DNA from: a virus
IMG/VR virus record: IMGVR_UViG_3300042542_003555
Location: 96,984-160,983 of that record
Length of the DNA: 64,000 bases
Reading direction: 5' to 3' (one strand)
Below the pieces are notes generated by a model. It saw only the letters and a program-made list of their open reading frames with translations, ran no database searches and was not told where the DNA came from. How positions within the stretch are numbered: the stretch's first letter is position 1; the number at the start of each line of letters is the position of its first letter. Positions 22,088 through 31,274 of the stretch are shown here, one piece after another. A program made the position numbers and the translations under genes.

Positions 22088-22726
22088 TTATTCTTCATAC
22101 ATTACGGTATTAGTATCACCTAATGTCCATTTTGGTTTTTGTTCTACAACATATTTCTTTGTACATACCTTAAAATCTGGAAACTTCATTTCTTTTGGAT
22201 TGCTTGCTGCATCTAAAAATAAACAACGATTATTTGGTTGTGCTGCGAACTGTCCATTATCTAGTTGCATAAAGTTAAAGCTCTTATGGTCTTCTGGCCA
22301 TTCTGCATAACTTGTATCAATAATATTCAAGTCGGGTGCAGAATGGTCTACTGTAAATAGATATTCGCCCTCATAGAAGTTTTTATCTTTTGCATAAAAC
22401 TTGCAAGTCAAGTTGCGTAGAAATGCTTTTTGTATGACTGCAAAATCATAACTAAAACAATCCCAGATTTGTAATGTGTCTAGAGGTAAAAACTTCTTAG
22501 GGTCAAGATTCTCTGTGCGTGATACATACGCATGTAAAGGTAATTTGTCATAAACTGCGCCATAGTTTGGTAAGTATGCCTCTATTCTAAATGCTTGACC
22601 ACGAATGCTTTTGATTGATACCCATATACACGGTTCATATTCACCATGCCCCTTTTCAAAGTCATATAAAAACTCTTTGCGTATATAACAATGAACTGGT
22701 GGTATGTTAGCTACAAGATGTGCCAT
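22088..22726 (-). CDS. Conserved phage protein between nrd genes
   Basis: 212 residues from MAHLVANIPPVHCYIRKEFL. GAGGAAGAGAAG precedes this ATG, so a longer reading to 22804 is rejected. The beta-rich sequence with SIRGQAFRIEAYLPNYGAV resembles a hypothetical protein carried next to nrdB in T4-like cyanophages. Unknown function. Confidence 0.78.
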   Translation of the reverse strand: MAHLVANIPPVHCYIRKEFLYDFEKGHGEYEPCIWVSIKSIRGQAFRIEAYLPNYGAVYDKLPLHAYVSRTENLDPKKFLPLDTLQIWDCFSYDFAVIQKAFLRNLTCKFYAKDKNFYEGEYLFTVDHSAPDLNIIDTSYAEWPEDHKSFNFMQLDNGQFAAQPNNRCLFLDAASNPKEMKFPDFKVCTKKYVVEQKPKWTLGDTNTVMYEE

Positions 22727-22853
22727 TTTTCTTCTCTTCCTCTTTTTTACATTCAATAGGTGGCTTTTCTGGCCATACTTTTTCTTTAATGTATGTTGCA
22801 CCAAACCAACCCCATGCGGAAAAGAAACCCCACATAATGATTTCGCCTATCAT
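22707..22853 (-). CDS. 48-residue membrane protein
   Basis: MIGEIIMWGFFSAWGWFGAT gives one membrane span, then a Lys/Glu tail. GGAGAAATAAT precedes the ATG. A small WGFFSA membrane protein at this place is familiar from T4-like marine phages. Unknown function. Confidence 0.72.
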   Translation of the reverse strand: MIGEIIMWGFFSAWGWFGATYIKEKVWPEKPPIECKKEEEKKNGTSCS

Positions 22854-22854
22854 A

Positions 22855-23496
22855 TTATTTCTCCATTAATCTATTGACAAAATTCAACAACAGATGATGC
22901 TTATTTCCATTCCAGTGTTTTTTCATCCATGAATAACTATCATACCAATGTTTTTCTGCTTCAAGATGACATGCAATTAGTCCTATGTTATTTTGTATAA
23001 TAGCCATAGGATCACCATTCATGTATCTTGCTATCGTTTCAAATTTTGTTTCATCTCCTGTAACTGCAAATCCATCGTAAAAGTACATTCTTTCCCGCTG
23101 ATGGTTCCAGTCAACTTCCAAATATTTGGCGTGTGGTCTTTTTGTGTCTGTGTTTGGTCTTTTAATATACTGCGTGGTGGTAACGTCATCAGATAGAACA
23201 TCAAGATAATAGTGGTTGGCCCAATAACCACCCATACAGATTCCGAGATACTTACCACCATCTTGTACAAATCTACGGATTCTGTCGCCATTATTGGCAA
23301 AGCACATATCAAACTTACTAGCATCACCAAAGCCGCCTGGGATGCATACAATATCAACGTCATCAAAGAAGTCATCTTCAAGTTCATGTTTAGTGAATAT
23401 CTTAAACCTATAGTTCGGTGTCAATGCATTAATGATACCATTGCCTGATTGCACCGAACAATACGGCTGGTGCATAAACATTGCAATCGTTTTCAT
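22855..23496 (-). CDS. Class I glutamine amidotransferase-like protein
   Basis: 213 residues. CIPGGFGDA (oxyanion strand), GKYLGICMGGYWA (nucleophile elbow, Cys near 87) and IACHLEAEKHW (His-x-Glu) form the triad of class I glutamine amidotransferase-like enzymes, close to the BPL_N type. No synthase domain is attached. Its place between nrdA and nrdB suggests a nucleotide or DNA-base modification role, unproved. Starts at the stop of nrdA. Confidence 0.8.
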   Translation of the reverse strand: MKTIAMFMHQPYCSVQSGNGIINALTPNYRFKIFTKHELEDDFFDDVDIVCIPGGFGDASKFDMCFANNGDRIRRFVQDGGKYLGICMGGYWANHYYLDVLSDDVTTTQYIKRPNTDTKRPHAKYLEVDWNHQRERMYFYDGFAVTGDETKFETIARYMNGDPMAIIQNNIGLIACHLEAEKHWYDSYSWMKKHWNGNKHHLLLNFVNRLMEK

Positions 23497-25280
23497 TAAC
23501 CCTCACATGCAATACAATCATTTCCTTGTGCAATTTGTGTCATATCAAGTTCTTTAATTACTTGGCGTTCAATTCTCTTTGATACTTTATCTGCTTTACC
23601 GATCTTTTCACTTCTGCAATAGTACAGCGACTTCAAACCTTTCTTCCACGCCATGAAATGAATAGCATGTATGTATTTGATATTTGCATCAGGTCTAAAG
23701 AATAGATTCAAAGACTGTGCTTGATCAATATATTGTTGTCTATCTGCTGCTAGGTCAATTACCCAACGCTGATCAATTTCCATTGATGTTTTAAATACAG
23801 CCTTTTCATTTTCATCAAGAATGTCTAGGTGTTGTACTGAACCATCGTTTGCAATAATACTAGACCAAATATCATTATACTCTTGTTCATCGGGTACTTT
23901 CTTTTTGATGATTGCATCTAGCCATCTATTCTTGTTTAAATAGGCTCCAGAAAGAGTATCTTGTCTATAGGCATTGGCACGATAAGGCTCAACAGAAGGG
24001 CTAGTATTCCCCATGATAATAGAGCTAGAAGCATTAGGAGCAATGGCCATAAGATGACTGAAACGATATCCGGTCCCTCCAGCATCTGGCGCTTCACCAC
24101 GTTCACTCCCCAATTCAAGATTCGCTTCATTTAATTTTTCTCTGATGTGTTTAAAGATTTTGTTGTTGGCGACTTTTGCCATGACACCCTCAAAAGCAAT
24201 ACCATTACGCTGTAGATAAGCGTGGAAACCGAGAGCACCAATCCCAATGCTACGCTCACGGGATGCAGAATATTTTGCACGGCTGATTGTGTCAGGAGCA
24301 TTATCAATAAAATACTGTAACACGTTATCAAGCATCTCAGCAACATCTCTGAGGAATAATGGTTCGTTCTTCCATTCATCATAAGTCTCCAGATTCAATG
24401 ATGATAAACAACATACTGCGGTTCGTTCTTCATTGGTGGGTAACACAATTTCACTGCAAAGGTTAGATTGATGAATTTTCAATCCTTTATTTTTCAACCA
24501 TTGAGGCATTTGTTTGTTACTTGTATCAATAAAGTGAATGTATGGTTCACCAGTATGCATTCTCAATTCTAGAATCATCTGCCACAAATGTCTTGCTGAT
24601 ACTACTTCTCTTACTTCTCCACTATGCGGATCTTTTAGTTCCCAATCATCGTTTGCTTGTGGATCTAACATGCAGTTTTCAATGATGGACATAAAGTCAT
24701 CTGTGATATTGATACCGTGATGTAGATTTAAACATCTGACGTTTGGATCTCCCGTTGGCTTTCGCATCTCCAAGAACGGAATAACGTCAGGATGAGATAT
24801 GTCAAGATAAGCGGCATAAGAACCACGGCGAGTGCGGCCTTGACGATAAGCCAAAGAGCTTGAATCATAAATTTTAAGATGAGGCATAACGCCAGTAGAC
24901 TTATCATCAGCAGAGCGGATGCCAAAGCCAATACCCACTCCACCTCCGAGCATACTGAGCCAATTAGTTTCTGATAAGTTGTCAACTAGTCCTTCCGCAG
25001 TATCTTCAATATAGTTGAGAAAACAAGATATAGGCATTCCACGCTTAGAACGACCAAAAGAAAGAATAGGCGTAGAATAAGATAGCCAATGTCTACTACT
25101 ATATTCATACAACCTTTGAGCATGTTCTGGATTACTTCCGAAACTCTTTGATACAAATGCAAATCTGTGTTGCGGAGATTCTTCATCTTCTCGCATATAT
25201 GATTCTTTAAGTCTTTTGATTCCAAGTTCATCAAATAATTTATCTCTCTCTAAGTCTATCTTGATTCCTAAATATTCCAT
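23496..25280 (-). CDS. nrdA: Ribonucleotide reductase alpha subunit (class I)
   Basis: 594 residues. Active-site features: MPISCFLNYIED (first redox Cys), NLCSEIVLPT (Asn, radical Cys, Glu) and AVCCLSSLNL (second redox Cys). The C terminus NDCIACEG carries the shuttle cysteines. At 594 residues it is shorter than E. coli NrdA (761) and lacks an N-terminal ATP cone, so overall allosteric dATP inhibition should be absent, as in several phage enzymes. Partner NrdB at 21084. Confidence 0.95.
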   Translation of the reverse strand: MEYLGIKIDLERDKLFDELGIKRLKESYMREDEESPQHRFAFVSKSFGSNPEHAQRLYEYSSRHWLSYSTPILSFGRSKRGMPISCFLNYIEDTAEGLVDNLSETNWLSMLGGGVGIGFGIRSADDKSTGVMPHLKIYDSSSLAYRQGRTRRGSYAAYLDISHPDVIPFLEMRKPTGDPNVRCLNLHHGINITDDFMSIIENCMLDPQANDDWELKDPHSGEVREVVSARHLWQMILELRMHTGEPYIHFIDTSNKQMPQWLKNKGLKIHQSNLCSEIVLPTNEERTAVCCLSSLNLETYDEWKNEPLFLRDVAEMLDNVLQYFIDNAPDTISRAKYSASRERSIGIGALGFHAYLQRNGIAFEGVMAKVANNKIFKHIREKLNEANLELGSERGEAPDAGGTGYRFSHLMAIAPNASSSIIMGNTSPSVEPYRANAYRQDTLSGAYLNKNRWLDAIIKKKVPDEQEYNDIWSSIIANDGSVQHLDILDENEKAVFKTSMEIDQRWVIDLAADRQQYIDQAQSLNLFFRPDANIKYIHAIHFMAWKKGLKSLYYCRSEKIGKADKVSKRIERQVIKELDMTQIAQGNDCIACEG

Positions 25281-25293
25281 TTCTTCTGCCTTA

Positions 25294-25938
25294 TTATTGT
25301 TGTACGAATTCTTCTATCATCGGGAAAATAGGTTCAATAGCCTTTGCACATGCTATAGCAATTTCTTGATGTTCTTTTTGTGTACCATTTGCACTCCTGA
25401 GTTGTATATAGTGTACCCAAGAACGTAAAGTTCCGTTCATATACAGGCGAGAAGGGGTCATACCCTCAGGTAATACTACTCTCGCTTGTTCTTTAGCAAT
25501 CCCGTTTTTTATTGCCCAATCGTAGACCTGTTGTACTTTAAATGCTACTGCTGCTTGGTGTTCTTGCCATCTTTCTTTAGTATATTCATCATCAGTTTCA
25601 ATACTCTTTTGGCGATTTTTATAATCCTGTAGTCTTGCTTCACGGTATTCAAATTCATTTTCCACAACCGCATAACGTTGACTAAATTCTTGAAAAGAGA
25701 ATGACCTATGGCGTAATATTTGCCTGGCTATGTCTCTTGTGGTATTGATTTCTAAACATACATTGACCATTTCAAGTGGTGACCAATGTTGATGTTTAAT
25801 TAGGTAACGAACCAGCTTTTCTGCTGTATCGTTATTATCTTGGTTTGCTGGATTAGAAACTCTAGCAACAAAGGCTACTTGTTCCAAGAGGTTTCTTCCA
25901 TCAGTTCCTTGAGAGTGAGACACTAGTTTTACATTCAT
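25294..25938 (-). CDS. thyX: Flavin-dependent thymidylate synthase
   Basis: 214 residues. RHRSFSFQEFSQRY (about 77-90) is the ThyX motif RHR-x7-S. It makes dTMP from dUMP with FAD and folate. In line with nrdA and primase. No thyA is seen. Confidence 0.95.
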   Translation of the reverse strand: MNVKLVSHSQGTDGRNLLEQVAFVARVSNPANQDNNDTAEKLVRYLIKHQHWSPLEMVNVCLEINTTRDIARQILRHRSFSFQEFSQRYAVVENEFEYREARLQDYKNRQKSIETDDEYTKERWQEHQAAVAFKVQQVYDWAIKNGIAKEQARVVLPEGMTPSRLYMNGTLRSWVHYIQLRSANGTQKEHQEIAIACAKAIEPIFPMIEEFVQQ

Positions 25939-25953
25939 TATAAAATCTCCATA

Positions 25954-26991
25954 CTAAACTTTTTTCCATTTGGAAAACTCAAGATTAGCTCTCAAATTAC
26001 TGAAAGTAAATTTATCTATAATATCCAATATTTCATCAGGCGAAATTCCTGCTAAAATCATGTCATTTATATCTTTTTGCTTGATGTTTTCCGGCAGTAA
26101 TGTTACATTATATCCAGAAGCAATTGCTTTGCCGATTTGCTTTACAATATCTTTGTTTCTTGGTTCATTATCATACACTAAAACAAAATCAGTTAGCTCT
26201 AACTTCGCTGCTCTTGTTAGGTCCGCATCAGCAGTTGCAATTGCGTTTGGTAAAAACATTGAATCAATTGGTCCTTCAACAACATAAACTTTTTTATTTC
26301 TATTTAATTTATTCAACCCATAAAACTTCATGTGTCCTTGAAGTAATTCATTCTCCACCAAGGTGATTGTGATGTAACGGATCTTTGATTCCGATAGCGC
26401 CCTACCCTGTATGGCAAAGAGTTCATTATTTTCGTCGTAGAACGGTATGATAAGCCTAGGGTCTTCCGATTTAAGATTTTCCTTTTCAACACCGAGAGAT
26501 TGTACCAACATCTTGAAATCAGGCGCAAAGAATAATTCCGAGAAATATTTCTCAGGAATCTTCCTCGCTTTAACATATGCTTTCGCATAATGCGATTCTG
26601 GTAAGGACTCAATTGTATCCAACTCGATCTTCTTTTGCGTTGCCTTTTCATTGAACGCAGGTTGACTCTTGAATTCCTCAAAGGTTGGTTTCGGATAATT
26701 ATGATTCCCGGTCTCCCCGTTAGTGAACCTTTCATAGGTATACTCTTTCAGTAAGGATGGATCTACAAACTTTAGAAAATTGTAAAAGGTATGACTGGCA
26801 CCACAATTATGGCACCTGAAAAAGTAGTCATTACTTTTCTTGTAAACAAAACCTCTGGCTTTGGATTTATTCTTTTGTGAATCGCCACAAATAGGACACC
26901 TAAAGTTATACAGGTCTTGCTTTTTTTGAGCAAAACGTTCTAACTTTGGTGAAACTAGGTGTAGGAATTTTCTGTCAATATAGATGCTCAT
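25954..26991 (-). CDS. DNA primase (T4 gp61 type)
   Basis: 345 residues. Zinc ribbon CPICGDSQKN then CHNCG (about 34-66), linker, TOPRIM domain with VVEGPIDSMF (Glu), and LVYDNEPRNKD (Asp). With gp41 helicase at 49484 this would make Okazaki primers. GC of codons as in the replication block. Confidence 0.9.
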   Translation of the reverse strand: MSIYIDRKFLHLVSPKLERFAQKKQDLYNFRCPICGDSQKNKSKARGFVYKKSNDYFFRCHNCGASHTFYNFLKFVDPSLLKEYTYERFTNGETGNHNYPKPTFEEFKSQPAFNEKATQKKIELDTIESLPESHYAKAYVKARKIPEKYFSELFFAPDFKMLVQSLGVEKENLKSEDPRLIIPFYDENNELFAIQGRALSESKIRYITITLVENELLQGHMKFYGLNKLNRNKKVYVVEGPIDSMFLPNAIATADADLTRAAKLELTDFVLVYDNEPRNKDIVKQIGKAIASGYNVTLLPENIKQKDINDMILAGISPDEILDIIDKFTFSNLRANLEFSKWKKV

Positions 26992-26997
26992 GTTGTA

Positions 26998-27026
26998 ATG
27001 ATATCACAAATTTGACAGATTGTAAA
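26998..27026 (-). promoter_or_regulatory. Sigma70-like promoter of the primase operon
   Basis: TTTACA (27021-27026), 17 bases, TATCAT (26998-27003), ending seven bases before the primase ATG. The leader would be very short. Confidence 0.6.
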
Positions 27027-27037
27027 GTGGTAAAAAG

Positions 27038-27466
27038 TTATTTACCGATAAGACTGGAAAAAGTTTCTAAATTAATATTTGATATTAACCAAGATATGGC
27101 AATAACACCACCAACTACCATCCACTTCCATTGCAGAAGTTTATCTAAAGATTCTTTTTCTTTGGAATTATGATCCTGCATATCTTTACGCATGGCTTTC
27201 AATTCATCCATGAGTCTCAACTCAGAATCTTGCAGCTTATCAAGAACCGTGTCTATTCTAACATGGATTTCTTTGATATCTGTCTCTGTTTCTAATCTTC
27301 TATTGTCCATGTCTGTATATATTTTAGCAATATGTCTGTCGTGCTGATCGACCAGTTTCTCCATCACCTTATCCATTTTGTCGCAAAGAGTACATAGGGT
27401 GCTGACTTGTTGTTTCAGCACCCCTACGTCAATTTGCAGATTCACTACTTCTTTATCGTCAGACAT
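27038..27466 (-). CDS. Coiled-coil protein with C-terminal membrane anchor
   Basis: 142 residues from MSDDKEVVNLQIDVGVLKQQ. Long coiled coil (about 5-105) then one membrane segment (about 112-130). The plan recalls antiholin or phage 'hemolysin XhlA-like' proteins. It sits at the end of the lysis cassette. A start at 27505 would overlap the next gene and is not chosen. Confidence 0.72.
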   Translation of the reverse strand: MSDDKEVVNLQIDVGVLKQQVSTLCTLCDKMDKVMEKLVDQHDRHIAKIYTDMDNRRLETETDIKEIHVRIDTVLDKLQDSELRLMDELKAMRKDMQDHNSKEKESLDKLLQWKWMVVGGVIAISWLISNINLETFSSLIGK

Positions 27467-27476
27467 TTCTATTTCT

Positions 27477-27656
27477 TTACTTTTTTTCTGGAATTTTTGT
27501 ACCATCTAATTTCTTATGTACTTTAATTGTTTTACATACTTCTTTTTCTTTTTTAGTTTTGTTATCATATTCTTTGACACATACTTTTTTTTCTTCTGCG
27601 GCATACACTGATGTTACAAGAAATAATGCAATTGCTAAGGCAAATATGTAGTTCAT
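27477..27656 (-). CDS. Small exported protein
   Basis: 59 residues. MNYIFALAIALFLVTSVYAA is a signal peptide with an AXA-type end, followed by a Lys-rich domain with two Cys (VCVKEY, EVCKT). Periplasmic location is likely. Part of the lysis cassette by position; function unknown. Confidence 0.7.
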   Translation of the reverse strand: MNYIFALAIALFLVTSVYAAEEKKVCVKEYDNKTKKEKEVCKTIKVHKKLDGTKIPEKK

Positions 27657-27880
27657 TTTTCTTCCTTTTTAGTAAATTTTTCAGATGCAGTAAATCCTAA
27701 TCCTGCGATAACAATATACATCATTGAATCAAAGGCTTCTTTTGATACATGATATTCGGTAAATAGCTCTGTCATAAAAGCAACAGAACACATTAAAAAT
27801 GCTGCTAAAGTAATAAAGCGTTTGCTGCTGACAGTCTTATTAGTTCCATCAGCAAGCAAACTATTAAACCACATTCTCAT
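27653..27880 (-). CDS. Holin-like two-span membrane protein
   Basis: 75 residues with membrane segments at about 21-41 and 49-66, a short turn and a Lys-rich end (SEKFTKKEEK). This is the plan of a class II holin. It overlaps the exported protein gene by four bases. Which of the membrane proteins here is the true holin cannot be said. Confidence 0.65.
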   Translation of the reverse strand: MRMWFNSLLADGTNKTVSSKRFITLAAFLMCSVAFMTELFTEYHVSKEAFDSMMYIVIAGLGFTASEKFTKKEEK

Positions 27881-28393
27881 TTACTTCTCCGGATGAGGAG
27901 GTTGTTCTGGTGCTTCTTTACCCCCAAACCCAGAAACTACTTCAGCCTTTACTGGCATAATACCACCACTCATCATGCCTGAAGGTGCTGATACAACTGG
28001 TGCTGGTGGTGGAACGTCATGCATGACTTTTTTGGTTGCTTCAAAGTTATCATTGGCCATCTTTTGTGCCTGAAGCATTGCCTCTTTATCTTCTTTAGAT
28101 GTTCCTGCTAACATGATACCTGATAGAGTACCCGTTAAGAATGTAGCAATGGGAACAATCAACTCAAAGAACTTTTGGTCAATTGGAGAAATTGCATTGA
28201 GAGGTTGCGTTACAAAAATAAGAGAATATAACACAACAAAGACGATTCCAGTTAATGTTAATGCTAAACATATGCCAATAAAAAACTTCAATCTAGACAT
28301 CAACTGTTCATCTGTATATAGGAATGGTTGATTATTTTCCACAGTTTGCTCCTTGTGAAACAGGCGGTGTATTAATTGTTTGAGTTGGTTCAT
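27881..28393 (-). CDS. Membrane protein of the lysis cassette
   Basis: 170 residues: cytoplasmic start, two membrane segments (about 34-61 and 78-96), then a Pro-rich tail (PPPAPVV, PEQPPHPEK). Second holin candidate; the long tail is unusual for a holin. It ends next to the ATG of the 75-residue protein. Confidence 0.65.
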   Translation of the reverse strand: MNQLKQLIHRLFHKEQTVENNQPFLYTDEQLMSRLKFFIGICLALTLTGIVFVVLYSLIFVTQPLNAISPIDQKFFELIVPIATFLTGTLSGIMLAGTSKEDKEAMLQAQKMANDNFEATKKVMHDVPPPAPVVSAPSGMMSGGIMPVKAEVVSGFGGKEAPEQPPHPEK

Positions 28394-28607
28394 CTTTTGG
28401 AGGTCCTAATCTAGGGTCACGTTGTCCTTTAAATACATGTTCTGGACAAGTTCTTGTCACATCACATATAGGTGCTTTGCAAATATCCTTATCCCAATTA
28501 GCAGGATCCTGACAAGGATATCTGAATCTATCTCCACTACACATTGCCATACCTATCGGCAGCAATAACAACACAAGCATAAACTTTGCTAGTTTTGCAT
28601 CTGTCAT
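28332..28607 (-). CDS. Exported Cys-rich protein
   Basis: 91 residues: hydrophobic start (about 6-22) ending in MAMCSGD, then a domain with six more Cys (CQDP, CKAPICDVTRTC). Could be lipid-modified at the first Cys, though the lipobox is poor. Disulfide-rich periplasmic protein is the best guess. Confidence 0.68.
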   Translation of the reverse strand: MTDAKLAKFMLVLLLLPIGMAMCSGDRFRYPCQDPANWDKDICKAPICDVTRTCPEHVFKGQRDPRLGPPKDEPTQTINTPPVSQGANCGK

Positions 28608-28608
28608 C

Positions 28609-29223
28609 TTATGCTCCTAATACGTGCAATGCATGTTCGTAGTGTTTTATTCTATCATCGAGTCCTATTGTTCCACCATTGATTCTCTTTGTCATGGTAA
28701 CAATATCACCACTATCTGCGTATTGATTTAGTTTGTTTGTTTCCCAGAACCAACATGCTGATTGTGCAGCACCTTCAAACGTTTGAGTATACTCTGCTGC
28801 TTCTTCTGGAGAGATTTCTAGTGATGCAGCAAACCAAGTATAGTTTGTTTTGCCTGTCAGTTGAATTAATCCACGACCACGATATTTCCATCCGTCACCA
28901 GATGCTTCGTTACCGTTACCCATACGGTCTGCGTAGACACGATTCGCAATCTTTTGTGGATTTCTTTCGTATGCTTTTGCTGTGGCCATATCTGGAAAAT
29001 ATTTTTTGAAAGTCTTCATCAAACTTTCTGCTCTGTAGTTCAGGTTTTCTGTAAGAAAGATGAACCCACCAGATTCGTGGGCACATTGAGCCATGAATGC
29101 TGCAATACGTTTTGGTGTGTTTATTTCATAGTCAGGAAATAGTTGACTTAGTGCTTTATGCCACTGATTAATATATGGATTTTTTGGAAGCAGTTGTTTT
29201 AATTGTTCTTTTGTTAGTTCCAT
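28609..29223 (-). CDS. Endolysin, glycoside hydrolase family 19
   Basis: 204 residues. AFMAQCAHESGGF (about 43-55) holds the catalytic Glu and YRGRGLIQLTGKTNY (about 114-128) the second conserved loop of GH19 chitinase-type endolysins, which cleave peptidoglycan glycan strands. No signal peptide is seen, so release needs a holin. It lies between the o-spanin gene and the exported Cys-rich gene. Confidence 0.9.
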   Translation of the reverse strand: MELTKEQLKQLLPKNPYINQWHKALSQLFPDYEINTPKRIAAFMAQCAHESGGFIFLTENLNYRAESLMKTFKKYFPDMATAKAYERNPQKIANRVYADRMGNGNEASGDGWKYRGRGLIQLTGKTNYTWFAASLEISPEEAAEYTQTFEGAAQSACWFWETNKLNQYADSGDIVTMTKRINGGTIGLDDRIKHYEHALHVLGA

Positions 29224-29234
29224 TTAATTTCACC

Positions 29235-29501
29235 TTATTTTATACTTTCGAATATTTTTTTCTGTTTAGCATACCAAATATTCCACTCATCAACCTTTAT
29301 TGAACACTCATAATATTGAGTATAATTTTCTACAACTTTGGTGTGTAAATCTACGATATTTATTTGATCGCCTTCCAGTTTTCTAAGCGGCTCACACTTT
29401 TCTGTTAGTGATTTTGGTGCTTCTGGAAATTTAGCTACCACTGGTACTGTAGTAGAACAACCAACTAACAACAAGGATAGCAATAAAATATAGGTTTTCA
29501 T
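29235..29501 (-). CDS. Outer-membrane spanin (Rz1-like lipoprotein)
   Basis: 88 residues. MKTYILLLSLLLVGCSTTVP has a lipobox (LVGC, Cys15), followed by a Pro-containing and helical region. It overlaps the i-spanin gene by ATGA. Together these make the two-component spanin complex that joins inner and outer membrane during lysis. Confidence 0.82.
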   Translation of the reverse strand: MKTYILLLSLLLVGCSTTVPVVAKFPEAPKSLTEKCEPLRKLEGDQINIVDLHTKVVENYTQYYECSIKVDEWNIWYAKQKKIFESIK

Positions 29502-30025
29502 TTTGGTTGCGCTGCCTTATTATGTTCTTCAATTATAATTTTAGGGATAGGGCAATTTTTGATTGCATCTTGTAGTTCTTTTTGCTTAACCAAAAATGCC
29601 TGTCTTTCTTCTTCACTCATATCTTTAGTTACTTCTTTAATTACTTCTACTGTATCGCCTTTAACTAAACGATTAATATATTCAATTTGAGTTTTACCTT
29701 TTTCTTTAACAACTTTAGTTCGCTCAACAACTCTTATTTCAACTTCTTTATTGACTTCTTTTGATTGTTCTTCGGCAACTTTAACTTTTTCTTCTAACTC
29801 TTTTACTCTAGCTTCCCATTGATCGTTATTGTATATTGCACCAGACATAAAGACACCAAGAATTATTAGGGCTATAGATATTAGTTGTATCGGTGTTTTA
29901 TAAACGTAGATAGGTGGAATAAACTTAGCTAAGAATTTAACTAAGTAAGTTGATATTAATCCTATCACACCAACAACAAGTGCCGCATAAAAAATCCAAT
30001 CTGGTAGCCATTTTAAAATCCACAT
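29498..30025 (-). CDS. Inner-membrane spanin (Rz-like)
   Basis: 175 residues. Membrane segments at about 11-35 and 45-64, then a long coiled coil (about 70-140). Rz proteins usually have one N-terminal anchor; two hydrophobic stretches here make the topology uncertain. Overlap with the lipoprotein gene supports the spanin call. Confidence 0.72.
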   Translation of the reverse strand: MWILKWLPDWIFYAALVVGVIGLISTYLVKFLAKFIPPIYVYKTPIQLISIALIILGVFMSGAIYNNDQWEARVKELEEKVKVAEEQSKEVNKEVEIRVVERTKVVKEKGKTQIEYINRLVKGDTVEVIKEVTKDMSEEERQAFLVKQKELQDAIKNCPIPKIIIEEHNKAAQPK

Positions 30026-30036
30026 ATTACACTCTC

Positions 30037-30264
30037 TTACGCTTTAGGTGGTTTTCTAGTTAATGTTGGATACTTTTTTTTCATAGGCATCTTTACTGCT
30101 GTTGCACTCACAGGATCAGTCGCACTTTGTACACCAGTGACAACTGTTGGTCCTGCTGAACCATCTTCTTTAACGCAACTACCTTTTGAGTACGGTGTTT
30201 TGCCTGGAACTTTTCTATATCCTGACCAGCAAAGTTCTCTGATATCTTTGAATTTCTTTTTCAT
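30037..30264 (-). CDS. Small basic structural-type protein
   Basis: 75 residues from MKKKFKDIRELCWSGYRKVP, whose SKGSCVKEDG phrase recalls the N-terminal part of the next gene. The ATG shares a base with the stop of that gene. Unknown function. Confidence 0.7.
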   Translation of the reverse strand: MKKKFKDIRELCWSGYRKVPGKTPYSKGSCVKEDGSAGPTVVTGVQSATDPVSATAVKMPMKKKYPTLTRKPPKA

Positions 30265-31274
30265 CAGCAATTCCACTTTCTCAGCGATTTATTAATTCTG
30301 CTATTTGGATCTCTTGCTGTCTTTGCCGAGGTTAATCTGCGTTTCATGCCAGACATTCTTGCACAGAATGACTTTCTACGATTCCATGCTTTTGAACCTT
30401 TCTTCAACTTTGATGGCTTTGTTGTTACAGCCATTGAAAGTTTAGAACCAGGATTAGCACGACGATACGATGCAATACCTTTACGATTTAGGCCACCTTC
30501 AGGATCTTTACCTGCTGATCTTTGCCATGCTGGTGATTTTTCCATGATAGAGTCTTCTGTCAGAATCTCATCATCACCAATATCAAAATCTTCTTTCAAG
30601 CCTGCAATAAAGTTGTAATCGTCCATTGTTAGGACACCTTTGTTGCGAATCTCAATTAGTCTTTCTGTGATAGCATGAAGTTCCATGTCATCTTTAACAT
30701 CTTCTCTTGCTAGTTCTAGCATACGAATCATGAGAGGAATGTTTAAGGTAATAGTATCTTTTTTGTCGGTGACCTCAGTAACAAACTGTCTAAATGATTT
30801 CACTGGTTCTCTTTCTTCTTTTACTGATCTCCAACCACCACCTTTTGACTTGTACCATTTAGAAGCCCAGCCGTTTGCATACGCTGAAGGATATACATCA
30901 AACTTTGATCTTGCAAGTGATTTTGCTCTAGCCCAGAGTTTAGGATTCGTTGGTTTATTTTTTTCTTCTAAATGTTCCATATCTTCACTCAACTTTCCTT
31001 TTCCGTAACTTGATACATTGATAGGAGCACCTTTTCTTTCTGGATTAGGATCGTGCTTTCTTTTTGCTCTTACCGCAGCAGCACGTTCTTTCTTTGAAAG
31101 TGACGCTCTCTTTTCTTTTGACATACATTTTGGTTTCGCTTCACCCGGTTCTCTTGCACAAGGACCAACAACTTCACCTTTAGAATTAATTCTTTTCCAA
31201 TCGCCTTTGGGGTGAGTCTTGCTGAACCACTGTCTTAAATCTTCATTCTGTAAAAACCTTTTTAGTGATTTCAT
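30264..31274 (-). CDS. Multidomain basic phage protein (DUF5872/DUF6321-like)
   Basis: 336 residues. About 13-75: HPKGDWKRINSKGEVVGPCA then a Lys/Arg run, like DUF5872. About 105-150: LWARAKSLARSKFDVYPSAY and ASKWYKSKGGGW, a common companion. About 245-335: SPAWQRSAGKDPEGGLNRKG and SFCARMSGMKRR, like DUF6321. Fused modules of this type occur in T4-like aquatic phages and large eukaryotic viruses. Probably virion-packaged and nucleic-acid binding by charge; no activity is known. DUF names are from memory. Confidence 0.72.
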   Translation of the reverse strand: MKSLKRFLQNEDLRQWFSKTHPKGDWKRINSKGEVVGPCAREPGEAKPKCMSKEKRASLSKKERAAAVRAKRKHDPNPERKGAPINVSSYGKGKLSEDMEHLEEKNKPTNPKLWARAKSLARSKFDVYPSAYANGWASKWYKSKGGGWRSVKEEREPVKSFRQFVTEVTDKKDTITLNIPLMIRMLELAREDVKDDMELHAITERLIEIRNKGVLTMDDYNFIAGLKEDFDIGDDEILTEDSIMEKSPAWQRSAGKDPEGGLNRKGIASYRRANPGSKLSMAVTTKPSKLKKGSKAWNRRKSFCARMSGMKRRLTSAKTARDPNSRINKSLRKWNC

